The notes: a model not told the origin generated them from the sequence alone. Shown: positions 1 to 8,004, counted from the stretch's first letter. The stretch is 26,486 bases of DNA from Bacillota bacterium (GCA_023451115.1 JAEXFV010000188.1:1-26486); one strand, 5' to 3'. A program made the numbers and translations.

Positions 1-152
1 CTATAGAGAGCCGAAATCCGGATCAGGCCAGAACGTATATGGCAGACCATCTGAATAAATCCATGATGCAAAACACTGTGGATGCATATATGAATATTGT
101 GGAAACAAAAAGCCAGGGAACGATGACGCTTTTTAATAAAGGCAAGGGTTAG
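1..152 (+). CDS. GntR-family regulator, C-terminal end of FCD domain (partial)
   Basis: The open frame starts at base 3 and runs to a TAG at 150-152, giving the last 49 residues of a protein cut by the window edge. The pattern 'IESRNPDQARTYMADHL' fits the last helices of the FCD ligand-binding domain of FadR/GntR regulators, where an acidic or small residue, Asp-Pro, Ala and Met..His-Leu recur. The His in that helix is usually a metal or ligand contact in FCD domains. The DNA-binding half lies outside the window, so target and ligand cannot be read. It could be another helical protein; the assignment rests on one motif. Confidence 0.5.
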   Translation, partial: IESRNPDQARTYMADHLNKSMMQNTVDAYMNIVETKSQGTMTLFNKGKG

Positions 153-210
153 TTTGTTGCCAATTATGAATGAAAAACGAATTCTGATTTGCCCCCAAAT
201 ATTTCAAATA

Positions 211-241
211 CAAAAGCCCGAAAACAGATTGTTTCCGGGCT
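211..241 (-). terminator. Rho-independent terminator of tRNA-Asn
   Basis: On the minus strand the stem AGCCCGGAAAC pairs with GTTTTCGGGCT around a short loop, with one mismatch, and is followed by TTTTGTATTT. It lies just 3' of the tRNA-Asn gene and so ends that transcript. Confidence 0.7.
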
Positions 242-246
242 TCTTC

Positions 247-321
247 TGGCTCCCCAGGCAGGGCTCGAACCTGCAACACCGCGGTTAACAGCCGCGTGCT
301 CTACCATTGAGCTACTGAGGA
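247..321 (-). tRNA. tRNA-Asn (anticodon GTT)
   Basis: The minus strand folds as a 75-nt tRNA. The acceptor arm TCCTCAG pairs with CTGGGGA with one G-U pair, and the discriminator base is G. The D arm has AGCTCAATGGTAGAGC and the anticodon loop is CTGTTAA with anticodon GTT. The T arm has GGTTCGAGCC, and the 3' CCA is encoded. It stands alone, with a promoter candidate at 336-364 and a terminator at 211-241, so it appears to be a single-gene transcript. Confidence 0.95.
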
Positions 322-335
322 ATGGTACGCGAATT

Positions 336-364
336 ATCTTACCTTATGGAGTGAGAGATAGCAA
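336..364 (-). promoter_or_regulatory. Candidate promoter of tRNA-Asn
   Basis: Reading the minus strand, TTGCTA (359-364) and TAAGAT (336-341) are separated by 17 bp. Transcription would begin about 8 bases before the tRNA 5' end at 321. Both boxes are imperfect. Confidence 0.45.
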
Positions 365-494
365 CTATTGAAAACGAAGATTTTTTTAAAATATCTTATT
401 AAAATAAGGTTTTTCTTCTGATTTCATCGATTTACACCATGCAATGCTATTTTTTGGATGGATCGCTTGAGGAAAGGCGCGGTATTTCCGTTGG

Positions 495-523
495 TTGACG
501 GAACCCAGGGGGTGTTATATCAT
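495..523 (+). promoter_or_regulatory. Sigma-A promoter of the yaaO–ricT operon
   Basis: TTGACG (495-500), a 17-bp spacer and TATCAT (518-523). The expected start near 530 lies after the first in-frame ATG at 458, which argues for translation starting at 563/566. Confidence 0.6.
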
Positions 524-562
524 ACAATTAGACTGAAAATTGCAATTGTGGGGGCATATGCC

Positions 563-1075
563 GTGATGATAGAAGAACGGGTAAATGCAAAAAGAATGAT
601 TCGTTCCGATGGGCTGCTGATGGTGTGTATTGTGGTGGGGATTGCCCTTTTTTTATGGCTGGCAGAACTGGCGGCCCAACTGGCGCAACAGGCTGCGGCG
701 TTCATACAGGCAGTACTTTACCTTGCTATGATTGTACTGGCATATATCCTGGTGCGTAAGCGCTTATCCACATTGCGTTATGTTTTGACAGAGGCGGCGC
801 TTATCGTGTATCGGGAAACGGGTCGGAGGGAAGTTTGCTTGGAAAACGTTGCGCTTTCCAGTATTCTGTTCGTTGTACCTTATGATGAGGCGCCACAGCC
901 ACGGGGACGGGAGTATAACCTTAGCGTTGGGAGAAAGGCAGAGTCTTTGGTGGTAGCGCACCAGCAAAACGGCGGCCTCAACTGGCTGCTGCTGAGCCCC
1001 AGCCCCGGTTTTGTTGAGCAGCTGCAAGCCCGGGCTATGGCTGTAAAAGAGAAAGAGCCGGAGAAATCCATATGA
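563..1075 (+). CDS. Two-helix membrane protein with cytosolic C-terminal domain, unknown function
   Basis: I chose GTG 563 (ATG 566 is equally possible) because GGGGG at 550-554 is correctly spaced and the promoter at 495-523 would leave the upstream ATG at 458 outside the mRNA. From 563 the product is 170 residues. Residues about 15-40 and 43-68 are two hydrophobic helices with a tight turn. They are followed by a soluble domain rich in beta-type segments ('YVLTEAALIVYRETG') ending in a charged tail. The layout resembles bacterial membrane proteins with a PH-like domain, but I do not recognise a family. Its stop overlaps the next start by 4 bases (ATGA), so it is translationally coupled to the decarboxylase-like gene and is first in this operon. 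Confidence 0.7.
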   Translation: MMIEERVNAKRMIRSDGLLMVCIVVGIALFLWLAELAAQLAQQAAAFIQAVLYLAMIVLAYILVRKRLSTLRYVLTEAALIVYRETGRREVCLENVALSSILFVVPYDEAPQPRGREYNLSVGRKAESLVVAHQQNGGLNWLLLSPSPGFVEQLQARAMAVKEKEPEKSI

Positions 1076-2496
1076 ATGAAGCGGGAGATTGTCAGCAAAA
1101 AGCAGGGCGGCTGCCCCAGGTGCTGGGAGACTATGCGGCTGCAAACGCCGCCCGCTTTCATATGCCGGGGCACAAGGGCAGGGGAATGCAGGGATTTTGG
1201 CGGCCCGAACTTGCCGCTTGGGACGTAACGGAGTTGTCCCATACGGATAACCTTCATGAGCCAACCGGCATTTTGGCTGCTGCACAGGCTGATTGCGCGG
1301 CCTGCTATGGTGCGGAAAATACTTTTTTTCTCGTCAATGGCTCTACCGCAGGGCTGCTGGCGATGATGCTTTGCCTTCCCAGGGGAGAACGGGTGCTATT
1401 AGGCCGGGATTGTCACAAAGCGGCTTTGTCAGGGGCCGTACTGGCAGGTCTGGAGGCAACGTTTGTATTGCCTGAATATGATGCGCGTTACGGCATGTGG
1501 GGGATGGTATCCCCGGAGGCATTGGAACAGGCGCTTACAGCCAGCCCCGCTGCTGCCGTACTGATCAACTCCCCTAATTATTATGGCATGTGTGCGGATA
1601 TTCCGGCGTTGAGCGCAGTCGCTCACCGTCATGGCGCCATGCTGTTTGTGGACGGAGCCCATGGGGCCCATTTCCCCTTTGGAAAACGCCTGCCTCCAAG
1701 CCCGGCTGGTTTTGCGGATTTATGGGTAAACAGCGCACACAAAACGTTGAATGCGGTGGGACAGGCCGCTTTGCTGCACCGGGGCGGGGAATGCCCTCTG
1801 CCTCATTGGCAGGTGCAGCAGGCGTTGTCTCTGGTGCAAACAAGCTCCCCCTCGTACCTGCTGACCGCCTCACTGGATTGGGCGCGGTATTCCGCCCAAA
1901 ACTTGCAGGATTGGGACGCCCATATCGCTTTTTGTGAAGAATGGGGGCACCGCATCCAAAAGCTGCCCGGGCTGCAAGTGCTGGATGGGCGTTGTGCAGG
2001 CATAGCGGGCATTGCAAAAAAGGATCCTACCCGTTTGGTTATTGATGTAGCGCACCGGGGTATTACCGGTTTTACAGCGGCGCAATGGCTGGAAAAACAA
2101 AATGTGTTTGTAGAGATGGCGGATGGGCGCAGGCTGGTGTGCATATGCACGCCGTCGGATGATACGGCGTGGTATCAACGTTTATTTGACGCACTTCAAG
2201 GCATGCCCTTCGGGCGGGAGGAGCCGCCGGGCCAGATTGGGCCAGGATTTACCCTGCCCCGACAGGAAAGGTCGGTATGGGAAGCGGCCCGGGGCAAGCA
2301 AAGACTGATGCCTTTGAAAGATGCCGCAGGGCACGTGGCAGCAGAAGCTGTAGGGCCATACCCTCCTGGCATTGCCCTTTGGGCGCCGGGAGAAACCATC
2401 CGCGGGGAAGACGTGGAGCGGATGCTGCGCCAGCAAAGCCTGGGGTGCGCCCTGTTTGGCCTCCGGGAGGGCATGGTGGCAGTGGCAGAGGAATAA
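1072..2496 (+). CDS. yaaO: Orn/Lys/Arg decarboxylase-like PLP enzyme (YaaO type)
   Basis: 474 residues, fold-type I PLP enzyme of the Orn/Lys/Arg decarboxylase family. Seen: 'FHMPGHKGRG' (29-38), 'ELSHTDNLHEPTG' (54-66), the phosphate-binding 'NGSTAG' (89-94), ring-stacking His115 in 'DCHKA', Asp194 in 'VDGAHGAHF' and the Schiff-base lysine Lys224 in 'SAHKT'. The C-terminal region is the short form typical of Bacillus YaaO, shorter than the large biodegradative enzymes. The reaction is probably decarboxylation of a basic amino acid, but the substrate cannot be read. It overlaps the upstream gene by 4 bases. In B. subtilis yaaO also precedes the tmk–holB–yaaT group, so the context agrees. Confidence 0.85.
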   Translation: MNEAGDCQQKAGRLPQVLGDYAAANAARFHMPGHKGRGMQGFWRPELAAWDVTELSHTDNLHEPTGILAAAQADCAACYGAENTFFLVNGSTAGLLAMMLCLPRGERVLLGRDCHKAALSGAVLAGLEATFVLPEYDARYGMWGMVSPEALEQALTASPAAAVLINSPNYYGMCADIPALSAVAHRHGAMLFVDGAHGAHFPFGKRLPPSPAGFADLWVNSAHKTLNAVGQAALLHRGGECPLPHWQVQQALSLVQTSSPSYLLTASLDWARYSAQNLQDWDAHIAFCEEWGHRIQKLPGLQVLDGRCAGIAGIAKKDPTRLVIDVAHRGITGFTAAQWLEKQNVFVEMADGRRLVCICTPSDDTAWYQRLFDALQGMPFGREEPPGQIGPGFTLPRQERSVWEAARGKQRLMPLKDAAGHVAAEAVGPYPPGIALWAPGETIRGEDVERMLRQQSLGCALFGLREGMVAVAEE

Positions 2497-2561
2497 CGGC
2501 AGAAGAATAACGGGTGAAAAATAACGCCCGATATCAATTTTTAAGCAAAGGATTGGAAACA

Positions 2562-3218
2562 ATGAAAGCGAGATATCCCATTGTATTTTTTGATTTTGAC
2601 GGCACGCTGGCCCAAAGCGGAGAGGGGATTATGCTCTCATTTCAGTACATGCTGGAACAAATGGGCAGGCCCCCCATGGCGGAGCGGGAGCTTCGCAGGC
2701 TGGTAGGCCCTCCTATGTTGGAGACATTTGGAAAGACCCTGGGATTTCAGGGAGAAGAGATGGACCGGGCTGTGAACATTTACCGGGAATGGCTGAATAT
2801 CCACGGAATGGAAACGCTCAAACTCTTTCCGGGTGTGGTGGAGATGCTCAAGACATTACGCGAGGCAGGAATTAAAACTGCAGTTGCTACCTGTAAAACG
2901 GAAACGGTAGCGGTTGCCCATGCGGATTATTTAGGGATAGCACCCCATCTGGACGCGCTGGTGGGCCTTTGCCCAGATGTGGGGCGCAAGGAAAAAATCC
3001 ATGTTTTGCGCCAATTGCTGGATTATTTTCATGCCCAACCTGACCAGGTGGTACTGGTAGGGGACCGGAAGTATGATTGCGAAGGGGCAATTGCCGCCGG
3101 CATTCCCTGCATTGGGGTATTATATGGCTATGGGGAGCGGGAAGAGCTGGCCGCTTACAACCCGGTTTATCTGGCAAGCAGCGTGGCGGATTTACAGCGC
3201 TATTTATTGGGAGAATAA
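2562..3218 (+). CDS. HAD-superfamily phosphatase (phosphoglycolate phosphatase/PpaX type)
   Basis: 218 residues from ATG 2562; a GTG at 2514 would add 16 poorly conserved-looking residues. HAD motif I 'FFDFDGTLAQ' supplies nucleophile Asp11 and acid Asp13. The four-helix cap (about residues 18-85) includes 'GPPMLETFG'. Motif II is Thr in 'VATCKTE', and motif IV is 'LVGDRKYDCEGAIAAG' with the Mg-binding acids. Family members hydrolyse small phosphate esters such as phosphoglycolate, pyrophosphate or nucleotides; the sequence does not say which. It lies between the YaaO-like gene and holB, a position that tmk and small yaa genes occupy in relatives. A 23-bp gap separates it from holB. Confidence 0.85.
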   Translation: MKARYPIVFFDFDGTLAQSGEGIMLSFQYMLEQMGRPPMAERELRRLVGPPMLETFGKTLGFQGEEMDRAVNIYREWLNIHGMETLKLFPGVVEMLKTLREAGIKTAVATCKTETVAVAHADYLGIAPHLDALVGLCPDVGRKEKIHVLRQLLDYFHAQPDQVVLVGDRKYDCEGAIAAGIPCIGVLYGYGEREELAAYNPVYLASSVADLQRYLLGE

Positions 3219-3241
3219 TAAAAGGGGAGGGAGAGGCAGGA

Positions 3242-4204
3242 ATGTCCAACCAGATAACTGCACAACGGTTATTTACAGCCATCCGCCTCGGCCGCGCGGC
3301 TCATGCAGTATTGCTATGCGGGCAGGAGGAGAGCCTGGCCAACGAAGTGGCGTTGCAGGCTGCCGCCCTTTGCTGCACCGGCAGCACACAGCCTGACGCC
3401 CTTTCCGCCTGCCCCGATTATTTTTCCCTGGGGCCGGAACCTTACGGGATCGAGTCCATTCGGGAACTGCAGGAAAAGCTCAGCGCCAAAGCCTTTTCCG
3501 GTTGGAGGGCAGTAAATTTATTCAATGCCCATACCATGACGGAGCAAGCCCAAAACGCGCTGTTAAAAACCCTGGAGGAACCGCCTGCGAGCACGTTGCT
3601 GCTGCTTTCCGGATTGGGGGACAGGCTGCTGCCCACCATCCGTTCCCGCTGCGCTACTTTGTGGCTGGGCGCGCAATCCCGGCTGGAGATCCAGGCGCGC
3701 CTGGCAGAGCAAGGTATAGACCAGGCCCAGGCGTCCCTGTGCGCTGGCTTGAGCGAGGGCGCTCTGGGGCTGGCGCAAGCATTTGCGCAGCCGGAATATC
3801 TGGCATTTCGCCGGGAGGCGTTGGATATTTTGCAGCAGGCGCTGCCCGGCGCCCGGCTGGCTGCTCCCCCATTTGCCCAAACGAAGGCGCTTTTGGATAT
3901 GCCGCTAGGCCAAAAAACAAAGACAGCCTCTACAGAGGCAGAGAACCGGAAGGCGGCCGCCCAGGCTTGCCTGGAGATTTGGCTTTCTTTCCTTTCGGAT
4001 AGCATGCACTGCAAATTGGGCTTGGGTGAAATGGTAAATCAGGATTATCGTCTCCAGGTGGAGAAGGCGGCGCACCGCTTTACATCCAAGCAAATTCAGG
4101 GTATGATAGACTTGCTGGTGCAGGCGCAATTGCGGCTGGGCCGGGCAAATCCGGGCCTGACACTGGACAGGCTGCTGACGGATTTGCTGGATATTGCAAA
4201 TTAG
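3242..4204 (+). CDS. holB: DNA polymerase III subunit delta'
   Basis: 320 residues. ATG 3242 is preceded by a purine-rich ribosome site (GGGAGAGGCAGG), and it is preferred over the in-frame ATG at 3077 buried in the HAD gene. It is the clamp-loader AAA+ subunit that helps load the beta clamp. Diagnostic motifs are 'TEQAQNALLKTLEEPP' and the sensor/arginine motif 'LLPTIRSRC'. The Walker A position reads 'LLCGQEESLANE', with no GKT, as expected for a non-ATP-binding delta'. The zinc-binding Cys cluster of typical delta' is degraded: only 'LCCTGS...ACPDY' remains. The C-terminal collar region is helical. Neighbour ricT is the usual downstream partner. Confidence 0.88.
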   Translation: MSNQITAQRLFTAIRLGRAAHAVLLCGQEESLANEVALQAAALCCTGSTQPDALSACPDYFSLGPEPYGIESIRELQEKLSAKAFSGWRAVNLFNAHTMTEQAQNALLKTLEEPPASTLLLLSGLGDRLLPTIRSRCATLWLGAQSRLEIQARLAEQGIDQAQASLCAGLSEGALGLAQAFAQPEYLAFRREALDILQQALPGARLAAPPFAQTKALLDMPLGQKTKTASTEAENRKAAAQACLEIWLSFLSDSMHCKLGLGEMVNQDYRLQVEKAAHRFTSKQIQGMIDLLVQAQLRLGRANPGLTLDRLLTDLLDIAN

Positions 4205-4271
4205 GGCAAAGCCCCATGCGGGCGCTGCCTTGGAAATAGAGCTCCTGCTGGAGGAGCAGGGAGGAAACCGA

Positions 4272-5462
4272 TTGGAAGAAGTACTAGAAACCAAAACAGT
4301 GGTAGGCGTGCGTTTCAAGCAAATGGGCCGCATGTATTACTTTGATCCGGGCGAGCTGGAAATCAAAGAAGGAGACGGGGCGATTGTAGAAACGGCTCGG
4401 GGCGTAGAGTTTGCGGATGTGGTGATGTCTCCAAAAGAAGTGCCGCTGGATCAAATTGTAGCGCCGCTAAAAAGCGTGATACGGGTAGCAACGCCTGGCG
4501 ATTGGGAAATGCGCCGGAAAAACGCGGAAAAGGAAAAGGATGCGTATGCCGTTTGCAGCGAGAAAATCCGGCAGCATCAGCTGGATATGAAGCTGGTGGA
4601 CGTGGAATATACGTTTAACGGCAGCAAAGTGACATTCTTCTTTACTGCTGAGGGAAGAGTGGATTTTCGTGAGCTGGTGAAAGATCTGGCTTATGTGTTT
4701 AAAACCCGCATTGAATTGCGCCAAATCGGCGTGCGCGATGAGGCGAAAATGTTGGGCGGACTGGGTTCTTGCGGGAGACCGGTATGTTGCAAGGCCTTTT
4801 TGGAGGATTTTCAGCCCGTTTCCATTAAAATGGCCAAAGAGCAAAATCTGAGCCTTTCCCCTGCGAAAATTTCAGGATTATGCGGGAGGTTGATGTGCTG
4901 CCTCAAATATGAGCAGGATGCTTATGAGCAGATGCGTAAGGTTATGCCCAAGCTCAATAAAGAGGTGATGACCCCGGACGGCCCCGGCATTGTGCAGGAT
5001 AACAATGCCATTACGGAAAAGACCCGGGTACGCGTTGCCCTGCCTGACGGCACTTACGATATGCGGGAATACCATTTTTCCCAAGTGCGCAAGCCGCAGC
5101 CTGGGGAAGAATATGTGCCGCCCGTTCCTAAATCACAGCCCGAGCCTCCTGAGGAAAAGGAAGAAAAGCCCAAACGGGAGCGGCCACCCAGGCCGAAAAA
5201 TCCTGCCCGGGTGCGCAAATTGGAAGATGCCCAATCTCTAAAGCCCTTATCCCAACAGGGAGAGGCCAAGACTGAGCAAAAACAGAAGAAGCAGCCCGTT
5301 CAAAAAGGGGCGGAGCAGGAAAAGGCAGCAGAGGAAAAGGCAGCAAGCGGCAACAAACCGCGCAGCCGCAACCGCCGTGGCGGGCGCAACCGGAAAAAAG
5401 CAGCCAATTCCCAGGCGGGCCAACCCCAGGCAGCCCTACAGCCCCAGGAAGGCAACGCTTAG
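4272..5462 (+). CDS. ricT: RicT/YaaT, PSP1-domain regulator of RNase Y
   Basis: 396 residues from TTG 4272, chosen because GGGAGG lies 7 bases upstream and family members start just before 'VVGVRFKQMGRMYYFDPG'. The longer frame from 4194 overlaps holB and has no ribosome site. The PSP1 domain spans about residues 10-270. Its conserved cysteines are in 'GGLGSCGRPVCCKAF' and 'GLCGRLMCCLKYE'. In B. subtilis RicT forms the Y-complex with RicA and RicF, carries Fe-S clusters and directs mRNA processing by RNase Y. The last ~100 residues are a low-complexity Pro/Lys/Glu/Gln then Arg/Asn tail, beyond the usual domain end and probably disordered. It is last in the operon, closed by the terminator at 5481. 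Confidence 0.88.
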   Translation: MEEVLETKTVVGVRFKQMGRMYYFDPGELEIKEGDGAIVETARGVEFADVVMSPKEVPLDQIVAPLKSVIRVATPGDWEMRRKNAEKEKDAYAVCSEKIRQHQLDMKLVDVEYTFNGSKVTFFFTAEGRVDFRELVKDLAYVFKTRIELRQIGVRDEAKMLGGLGSCGRPVCCKAFLEDFQPVSIKMAKEQNLSLSPAKISGLCGRLMCCLKYEQDAYEQMRKVMPKLNKEVMTPDGPGIVQDNNAITEKTRVRVALPDGTYDMREYHFSQVRKPQPGEEYVPPVPKSQPEPPEEKEEKPKRERPPRPKNPARVRKLEDAQSLKPLSQQGEAKTEQKQKKQPVQKGAEQEKAAEEKAASGNKPRSRNRRGGRNRKKAANSQAGQPQAALQPQEGNA

Positions 5463-5480
5463 GCATTATTTCATTCAGCA

Positions 5481-5511
5481 ACGGATCCGGAAAATGCCGG
5501 ATCCGTTTTTT
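5481..5511 (+). terminator. Rho-independent terminator of the yaaO–ricT operon
   Basis: Perfect 10-bp stem ACGGATCCGG / CCGGATCCGT with a 6-nt loop, followed by six T. It starts 18 bases after the ricT stop. Confidence 0.9.
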
Positions 5512-5572
5512 GCAAAAAGGGTGTTGCACAAAATTCGTTCCCTCAGGTTTGCAATTTATCCATATTTATGCG

Positions 5573-5600
5573 TTGCAATTTTTCCGATGCATGTTACAAT
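5573..5600 (+). promoter_or_regulatory. Promoter of the ferredoxin gene
   Basis: TTGCAA (5573-5578), a 16-bp spacer and TACAAT (5595-5600), with a TGT just before the -10 (extended -10). The expected start is near 5607, giving a ~22-nt leader that contains the ribosome site TGGAGG. Confidence 0.8.
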
Positions 5601-5628
5601 GGGAGTGATTACAATATGGAGGTGTCCT

Positions 5629-5802
5629 ATGGCTTATTTTATTAACGAAGAATGCATTAGCTGCGGCGCTTGCGAAAGCGAATGTCCTGTTGGCGCCATT
5701 TCTCAGGGTGACGATCGTTATCAGATCGACGCTGATACCTGCATCGATTGCGGCGCTTGTGCTGGTACTTGCCCCGTTGGCGCTCCCAATCCTGCTGAAT
5801 AA
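5629..5802 (+). CDS. 2[4Fe-4S] ferredoxin
   Basis: 57 residues from ATG 5629, with TGGAGG 6 bases upstream; a longer frame from 5377 would run through the terminator and promoter and is not credible. It has two clostridial-type cluster motifs, CxxCxxCxxxCP, at 'CISCGACESECP' (9-20) and 'CIDCGACAGTCP' (38-49), with the usual VGAI/VGAP after each. It is an acidic low-potential electron carrier in the cytosol. The gene has its own strong promoter and terminator, so it is monocistronic and probably highly expressed. Confidence 0.97.
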   Translation: MAYFINEECISCGACESECPVGAISQGDDRYQIDADTCIDCGACAGTCPVGAPNPAE

Positions 5803-5819
5803 TGAAAAGGCATAAAAAT

Positions 5820-5856
5820 CCCCGGAAGGAGTAGGAATTCCTTCCGGGGGTTTTTT
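5820..5856 (+). terminator. Terminator of the ferredoxin gene
   Basis: 11-bp stem CCCCGGAAGGA / TCCTTCCGGGG with an 8-nt loop, then one G and six T. It begins 17 bases after the ferredoxin stop. Confidence 0.93.
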
Positions 5857-5881
5857 ATGCATGCCTAATTCCGGACGCCTT

Positions 5882-5919
5882 GGGCTTTGGGAACTTTACC
5901 GGCAAGCATGCCAAAGCCC
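5882..5919. repeat. Inverted repeat upstream of the MFS gene
   Basis: GGGCTTTGG (5882-5890) and CCAAAGCCC (5911-5919) are a perfect 9-bp inverted repeat with a 20-nt spacer, 50 bases before the MFS start. No T-run follows. It could be an operator pair or a leader hairpin. Confidence 0.5.
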
Positions 5920-5968
5920 TTGACTTTTACCAATGAACAGATCCAACGGCCAAAAAACAGGGGGATTT

Positions 5969-7234
5969 ATGCGTTTCAATTATAAGCAGACCATTCTGGT
6001 GGGGCTGGCCTTCTTCTCTATTTGCGCTTTTTGGCAGCTGTATGATAACATCGTGCCGCTGATTTTGCGGGATTCATTTGCTTTGGGGGATACGGCGTCC
6101 GGCATTGTGATGTCCTTGGACAATGTGCTGGCATTGGTGCTGCTGCCCCTGTTTGGAGCCTGGAGCGACCGTAAGGGCCTGCGTATGCCCTTTATTTTGG
6201 CAGGCACCTTGTTGGCGGCGGCCTTTGCCATTGCATTGCCTTTTGCCGCACGCAGCGGCTCCCTTACCATATTTTTTGCGGTGCTGGGGTTGCTGCTGTT
6301 GGCCATGAGCAGTTACCGCTCCCCGGCTGTAGCCTACATGCCGGATCTTACCCCGAAACCTCTCCGCAGCAAAGGAAATGCAGTGATCAACCTGATGGGA
6401 GCGCTGGGGGGCGTATATACGCTGGCTATGATTCAGCTTTTGGTGCGTACCCCGCAAAACGGCCAGCCGGATTATCTGCCTGTATTCCTCAGCGTGGCTT
6501 TGCTGATGATAGGGGCAGTGGCAACCCTGGCCCTTACAGTAAAGGAAAAAGCGGCCCGGCTACAGGCTCGGCAGGAAGAAAACGAGCAGTTCCAGCCGGC
6601 CGGCAGCCGGGGAACGCTGACCAGGGACATGAAAAAGAGCCTGATATTGATTTTGTGCTCCGTTGCCCTTTGGTATATGGGCTATAACGCGGTAACCACC
6701 GCCTTTACCAAATACGCAACAGCAGTATGGGGGCAAAATGTTGGGCAGGCATCTGCCTGCCTGATGGTAGCCACAATCGGCGCGGTGGCTTCCTATATTC
6801 CCATCGGCATGCTCTCCTCTCGGATTGGACGGAAAAAAACGGTGCTGATCGGCGTAGGCGTGCTTTGCGGTTGCTTTGTCCTGGGGGCAGTGGCAGCGGG
6901 CGTATTCTCCTCGTTTTTATATATCATGTTTCTACTGGTAGGGTTTGCCTGGGCGGCCATCAATGTGAACAGTTATCCTATGGTAGTGGAAATCAGCCAG
7001 TCCGGGGATGTGGGAAAGTACACGGGCTATTACTATGCTTTTTCCATGGCAGCGCAGGTGGCCACCCCCATTATCTCCGGGGCATTGCTGGAGCATGTAG
7101 GTTATCATACCCTGTTCCCTTACGCGGCGGGGATGGTGGGCTTGGCCTTTTTTACCATGCTGTTTACCCGCCATGGGGACAACAAGCCCCCGCGAAAAGG
7201 CTCCCATCTGGAGCATTTCGACGCGGGGGATTGA
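5969..7234 (+). CDS. MFS transporter, 12-helix (SLC45-like)
   Basis: 421 residues. ATG 5969 has GGGGG a few bases upstream; the earlier ATG 5933 has none. About twelve hydrophobic segments are visible in two halves, with a polar central loop near residues 190-225. The loop between helices 2 and 3 carries 'GAWSDRKGLRMP', the MFS motif A (G-x3-D-R-x-G). The same motif recurs in the second half as 'SSRIGRKK'. 'AVAYMPDLTPKPLRSKGNA' resembles the SLC45/glycoside-cation group, suggesting a sugar or other small-solute cargo, but the substrate is not readable. It runs towards the GDPD gene with only 26 bp between stops and no terminator seen there. Confidence 0.85.
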   Translation: MRFNYKQTILVGLAFFSICAFWQLYDNIVPLILRDSFALGDTASGIVMSLDNVLALVLLPLFGAWSDRKGLRMPFILAGTLLAAAFAIALPFAARSGSLTIFFAVLGLLLLAMSSYRSPAVAYMPDLTPKPLRSKGNAVINLMGALGGVYTLAMIQLLVRTPQNGQPDYLPVFLSVALLMIGAVATLALTVKEKAARLQARQEENEQFQPAGSRGTLTRDMKKSLILILCSVALWYMGYNAVTTAFTKYATAVWGQNVGQASACLMVATIGAVASYIPIGMLSSRIGRKKTVLIGVGVLCGCFVLGAVAAGVFSSFLYIMFLLVGFAWAAINVNSYPMVVEISQSGDVGKYTGYYYAFSMAAQVATPIISGALLEHVGYHTLFPYAAGMVGLAFFTMLFTRHGDNKPPRKGSHLEHFDAGD

Positions 7235-7260
7235 TGAAACAGCTTTTTTAAAATGCGGGG

Positions 7261-8004
7261 CTACGTGGTCGCCTGGCGCAGCGCCAGGGCCACGTCCGGC
7301 GCATTGGTAATCACCGCTTCCACCTGCGCTTGATACAATGCCTCAATGGCAAGCGGATCGTCCGCTGTCCAGGGGTGCAAAGCCACGCCGTGCTCTTTAC
7401 AGCCCTGAATAAGGCCGGGGCATTGGAGCGCCGCCAGGTAATGGGGATGCAGAGCATCGGCTTTCATATACCCTGCATAGACCCAGGGATCTACCAGGGC
7501 GTTGTCATAGAGCAGCCCGATACGGGCCTCCGGATCGCACTTTCGAAGCTCCGCGAGGGCATAATGGTTAAATGAGGAGTAGAGGATGCGCCCCTGCATG
7601 CCCATCTGCCGTTCTAAGGCGATCAGCTTTTCCCAAATGCCCCAATAAATTACCACATCGCATTTGATTTCCACATTGATGCATAAGCGTGTGGGTTTTA
7701 TCAGCTCGTACACTTCGGGCAATGTGGGGATCAGGGCCTTTCCCCGGTAGGCTTCCTTGCCATTGCAAAAATCCAGCCTGCGGAGCTCGTCAAAGGTGTA
7801 ATCCACTACCCGCCCCTGGGAGTTACTGGTGCGGTCGATCCGCTCGTCGTGAATCACCATCAGCTGGCCGTCCTTGCTTTGATGCACGTCCAGCTCAATT
7901 CCGTCTGCCCCCAGCTGTACAGCCAGCGCAAAGGCGGCCATGGTGTTTTCCGGGGCCTGCAGTGACGCGCCCCGGTGGGCCCATACTTGGGTTGTTACAG
8001 GCAT
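7261..8004 (-). CDS. Glycerophosphodiester phosphodiesterase
   Basis: 247 residues, GDPD TIM-barrel family. It opens with 'VWAHRGASLQAPENTMAAF' (His10, Arg11, Glu19). The metal ligands are Glu37 and Asp39 in 'GIELDV', the second catalytic His52 lies in 'VIHDERIDRTSN', and Glu112 is in 'NVEIK'. It hydrolyses glycerophosphodiesters to glycerol 3-phosphate and an alcohol. No signal peptide is seen, so it is cytosolic (UgpQ-like). Its start overlaps the end of the upstream alcohol dehydrogenase gene by 10 bases, so the two are co-translated. Confidence 0.93.
   Translation of the reverse strand: MPVTTQVWAHRGASLQAPENTMAAFALAVQLGADGIELDVHQSKDGQLMVIHDERIDRTSNSQGRVVDYTFDELRRLDFCNGKEAYRGKALIPTLPEVYELIKPTRLCINVEIKCDVVIYWGIWEKLIALERQMGMQGRILYSSFNHYALAELRKCDPEARIGLLYDNALVDPWVYAGYMKADALHPHYLAALQCPGLIQGCKEHGVALHPWTADDPLAIEALYQAQVEAVITNAPDVALALRQATT

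Noticed and set aside
3077..3241. Longer holB start at ATG 3077
   Set aside because: These 55 codons lie within the HAD gene, show no delta' features and have no ribosome site; ATG 3242 does.
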